Positions 61,528 through 64,000 of a stretch of DNA of 64,000 nt are shown one piece after another (the stretch's first letter is position 1; the number at the start of each line of letters is the position of its first letter). The notes beneath the pieces were generated by a model, which was given only the letters and a program-made list of their open reading frames with translations, made no database searches and was not told where the DNA came from. The position numbers were made by a program, and so were the translations under genes. Origin of the DNA: Nitratireductor basaltis (GTDB lineage Bacteria; Pseudomonadota; Alphaproteobacteria; Rhizobiales; Rhizobiaceae); contig NZ_JMQM01000001.1 of NCBI RefSeq assembly GCF_000733725.1, positions 1,240,001 to 1,304,000 of the forward strand. The letters run 5' to 3'.

Positions 61528-62205
61528 TCAAACAGCCAGCAAGGCACCGACAGCTGATGGCAATTCAGCCGGCTTTTCGACGATCATGTCGGCTCCGGCT
61601 TGCTCCAGTTCCTCGCGAGCGCCAAAGCCCCAAAGAACGCCGATGGAGCAAACATCGTTGGCTTTCGCGCCGATGATGTCGTGCTTGCGGTCGCCGATCA
61701 TGACGGTTCGCGAGGCCGAAAGGTTCTCTGCCTCCAGAATATGCGCCAGAAGATCCGGCTTGTGGGCGTTCGTGCCGTCGTGCTGCGAGCCATGAACCGT
61801 GCGGAAGAAGCGGCGCAGGTCGAAATGGTCGATGATGTGTTCGGAATAGCGCTCCAGCTTCGAGGTGGCCACGAAGAAGGGCAGTTCCTGCTCTCCGGCA
61901 ATCGCTTCCAGGGCTTCCGGCACGCCTTCGATCAGTTCATTTTCGAACTTGCCGACTTCGCCATAGCGCTCACGGTAGATGGCGACAGCATCGTTCACCC
62001 TGCCCTCGTCCGGATGAGACAGGAGGACGCGAAAACTGTCCCAGATCGGTGGACCTATGCACCAATCGAGCGTCGCTGGATCAGGAACGGCTTCGCCCAT
62101 CCGCTCCAGCGCATATGCTATGCTGTTGGTGATACCGGCAAACGGATTTGTCAGCGTTCCATCGAGATCGAAAAGGACGGCGCCCTGGCCGCTTGAAGCG
62201 TTCAT
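61528..62205 (-). CDS. HAD-family hydrolase, phosphoglycolate-phosphatase type
   Basis: A 225-residue haloacid-dehalogenase-fold phosphatase. LFDLDGTLTNPFAGITNS has the nucleophile Asp of DxDGT; ATSKLERYSE is motif II (Thr/Ser), KPD is the Lys, and MIGDRKHDIIGAKAN is the acidic motif IV. Substrate cannot be told. The start ATG overlaps the stop of the carboxylase gene upstream (ATGA), so it is cotranscribed with it. Confidence 0.92.
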   Translation of the reverse strand: MNASSGQGAVLFDLDGTLTNPFAGITNSIAYALERMGEAVPDPATLDWCIGPPIWDSFRVLLSHPDEGRVNDAVAIYRERYGEVGKFENELIEGVPEALEAIAGEQELPFFVATSKLERYSEHIIDHFDLRRFFRTVHGSQHDGTNAHKPDLLAHILEAENLSASRTVMIGDRKHDIIGAKANDVCSIGVLWGFGAREELEQAGADMIVEKPAELPSAVGALLAV

Positions 62206-64000
62206 TCAAACTCCATGATAACTGCATCGACAGCGAGACTGTCGCCGGGCTTTGCGTTGATCTTCGTCACCTTGCAGTCACGCTCGGCGCGAAGCACGTT
62301 TTCCATCTTCATCGCTTCCACGATGGCCAGGGTTTCACCTGCCTTGACCTCCTGCTCTTCGGCCACATTGATTGTGACCACTAGCCCGGGCATCGGGCAA
62401 AGCAGCATCTTCGACGTATCGGGTGCCTGCTTGACCGGCATGAGGCGGTCGAGCTCTGCAGTGCGCGGCGTGAAGACACGCGCTTCGGCTCGGATGCCCT
62501 GCCACGACAAGGCATGACCATTCAGGACGGGGCGCAACTGGACTGCCACTTCCCGCCCGTTCAGCTTTCCGATCCAAACGGCGTCACCGGGCCGCCAATT
62601 CGAGGTGACGGTGAACTTCCTGCCGGCAACCTCAAGATCAAGCTCGGTCGGCACGGAAATCATGCCGTCGGTAATCGTCACCGGCAGATAATCCTCATCA
62701 AGCTTCACGACCCATTCACGGCGATAGTCGCCGCTATGCGGGCGCAGACGACCAGGCAGCCGGTCAAGACGGTCGCGCCGCAGCAGCTCCATTGCCAGAG
62801 CGACCGCAGCAAGCACCTGTGCCTGTTCGCCGTCGGGCGCGGGTATTGAGAAGCCGTCCGGATACTCCTCCGCGATGAAGCCTGTCGTCAGCCGTCCTTC
62901 GCGCCAGCGTTCATGACGCATGAGTGCGGCAAGGAACGGGATATTGTGCTCGATGCCATCGATCACGAAACGGTCGAGCGCTTCGGACATGGCGTCAATG
63001 GCAGTCAGGCGATCGGGTGCCCAGCTGCACAACTTGGCGATCATGGGATCGTAGAACATCGAGATTTCCGAGCCTTCGGCCACCCCGGTGTCGTTGCGGA
63101 TGACGATGTCGCCTTCGCTCCCCTCTTCCGGCGGACGGTAGCGGGTCAGGCGGCCTATGGATGGCAGGAAATTTCGCACCGGGTCTTCGGCATAGATGCG
63201 GCTTTCGATCGCCCAGCCATTGAGCTTCACGTCATTCTGCGCAAGCTCCAGCTTCTGGCCCGCGGCAACCTTGATCATCTGCTCGACCAGATCCACACCG
63301 GTGACGAGTTCCGTCACCGGATGCTCCACCTGAAGGCGGGTGTTCATTTCGAGGAAGTAGAAATTGCGGTTGCGGTCGACGATGAACTCGACCGTGCCCG
63401 CGCTCTGATAATCGACCGCCTTTGCCAGCGCCACGGCCTGCTCGCCCATGGCCTTGCGTGTTTCCTCGTCAAGAAACGGCGACGGCGCTTCCTCGACGAC
63501 CTTCTGGTTGCGACGCTGGATCGAACATTCGCGTTCGCCAAGATAGATACAGTTGCCGTGGGCGTCAGCCAGCACCTGGATTTCGATATGGCGCGGCTCT
63601 TCGACGAACTTCTCGATGAAGATGCGGTCATCGCCGAATGAGGATGCGGCCTCGGACTTCGAGCGTTCGAAACCTTCGCGCGCTTCCGCCTCGTTCCAGG
63701 CAATGCGCATGCCCTTGCCGCCACCACCGGCAGACGCCTTGATCATGACGGGGAAGCCGATTTCGGCGGCGATCTTCACTGCATGATCGGCATCATCGAT
63801 CAGTCCCATGAAGCCGGGCACGGTCGAGACACCGGCTTCGGCAGCAAGCTTCTTGGATGTGATCTTGTCGCCCATGGCCTGGATGGCCTTGGGCTTCGGC
63901 CCGATGAAGGTGATGCCTTCCTTTTCCAGCCGTTCGCAGAAGGAAGCATTTTCGGAAAGGAATCCATAGCCCGGATGCACCGCTTCCGCTCCGGTCTGCT
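62202..64000 (-). CDS. pccA: acyl-CoA carboxylase biotin-containing alpha subunit (propionyl-CoA carboxylase type), cut by window edge
   Basis: Biotin-carboxylase plus biotin-carrier subunit, 599 visible codons; the N-terminal end lies outside the window. The biotin carboxylase domain shows HPGYGFLSENA, ASAGGGGKGMRI, ECSIQRRNQKVVEEAP and EMNTRLQVEHPVTE. The C-terminal biotin domain ends with the lysine motif EAMKMEN, and the stop is at 62202. Propionyl- rather than methylcrotonyl-CoA carboxylase is inferred from overall shape; the specificity-giving beta subunit is not in the window. Confidence 0.9.
   Translation of the reverse strand, partial: QTGAEAVHPGYGFLSENASFCERLEKEGITFIGPKPKAIQAMGDKITSKKLAAEAGVSTVPGFMGLIDDADHAVKIAAEIGFPVMIKASAGGGGKGMRIAWNEAEAREGFERSKSEAASSFGDDRIFIEKFVEEPRHIEIQVLADAHGNCIYLGERECSIQRRNQKVVEEAPSPFLDEETRKAMGEQAVALAKAVDYQSAGTVEFIVDRNRNFYFLEMNTRLQVEHPVTELVTGVDLVEQMIKVAAGQKLELAQNDVKLNGWAIESRIYAEDPVRNFLPSIGRLTRYRPPEEGSEGDIVIRNDTGVAEGSEISMFYDPMIAKLCSWAPDRLTAIDAMSEALDRFVIDGIEHNIPFLAALMRHERWREGRLTTGFIAEEYPDGFSIPAPDGEQAQVLAAVALAMELLRRDRLDRLPGRLRPHSGDYRREWVVKLDEDYLPVTITDGMISVPTELDLEVAGRKFTVTSNWRPGDAVWIGKLNGREVAVQLRPVLNGHALSWQGIRAEARVFTPRTAELDRLMPVKQAPDTSKMLLCPMPGLVVTINVAEEQEVKAGETLAIVEAMKMENVLRAERDCKVTKINAKPGDSLAVDAVIMEFE

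Noticed and set aside
61485-61535. tRNA-Ser-like stretch with a D-arm-like and a T-arm-like segment (CCGAGTGG, GGGTTCAAA)
   Set aside because: Only about 50 bases separate the elements; there is no acceptor stem, no anticodon arm and no variable arm. It also runs into the HAD gene end. I take it as chance.

Overview
The window is an ordinary-looking stretch of chromosome from an alphaproteobacterium, most likely of the Rhizobiales (Hyphomicrobiales; Phyllobacteriaceae/Brucellaceae-like). I infer this from the DivK-PleD pair, LpxI in place of LpxH, a DUF1849/EipB-type periplasmic protein, the small families DUF1489, DUF3572 and DUF6105, a pyrB-linked pseudo-dihydroorotase, and three perfect LexA sites of the alphaproteobacterial form GTTC-N7-GTTC. 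The sequence is GC-rich and gene-dense. I see no insertion sequence, prophage, CRISPR array, rRNA or tRNA gene.

Left part (1-7000): the 5' part of gyrA (cut by the window edge), a MarC-type membrane protein, a GyrI-like protein, ssb, and divergently uvrA. The 745-base gap between ssb and uvrA holds one LexA box for each gene and a strong hairpin terminator. From 7005 to 20148 thirteen genes run on the minus strand from rpsB to lpxB: rpsB-tsf-pyrH-frr-uppS-cdsA-rseP-bamA-lpxD-fabZ-lpxA-lpxI-lpxB. They couple translation factors, UMP supply, ribosome recycling, undecaprenyl and phospholipid synthesis, envelope-stress proteolysis, outer-membrane protein assembly and lipid A synthesis. dxr and skp, which interrupt this cluster in E. 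coli, are absent here.

Middle part (20300-41770): an EipB-like periplasmic protein; a plus-strand run RidA - glycerophosphodiesterase - FemAB/GNAT-like - HIT - O-antigen-ligase-like protein (the last with lower GC); the AzlCD exporter; clpS-clpA; a penicillin-binding D,D-carboxypeptidase with a SPOR domain; a coupled DUF1489 - vWA - DnaJ trio; L-serine dehydratase; a 42-residue membrane miniprotein that I found by eye; YdcF; gatCA; a metallo-beta-lactamase-fold hydrolase; ruvX; two small membrane proteins; and an AidB-type acyl-CoA dehydrogenase.

Right part (41900-64000): pyrB and a dihydroorotase homologue without its metal ligands, plsY, a frameshifted dprA, topA, rnr, DUF983, a NUDIX hydrolase, rpmG with a clear terminator, the pleD-divK pair, DUF3572, LexA-controlled dinB, an unknown exported protein with six cysteines, dnaE, a HAD phosphatase and the 3' part of a biotin-dependent acyl-CoA carboxylase alpha subunit (cut by the window edge).

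I did not find a new multi-gene system. The most useful observations are the SOS sites, the dprA frameshift, the pseudo-dihydroorotase, the GyrA Ala-91 residue, the low-GC O-antigen ligase coupled to a HIT gene, the miniprotein, and several unexplained hairpins in intergenic DNA.
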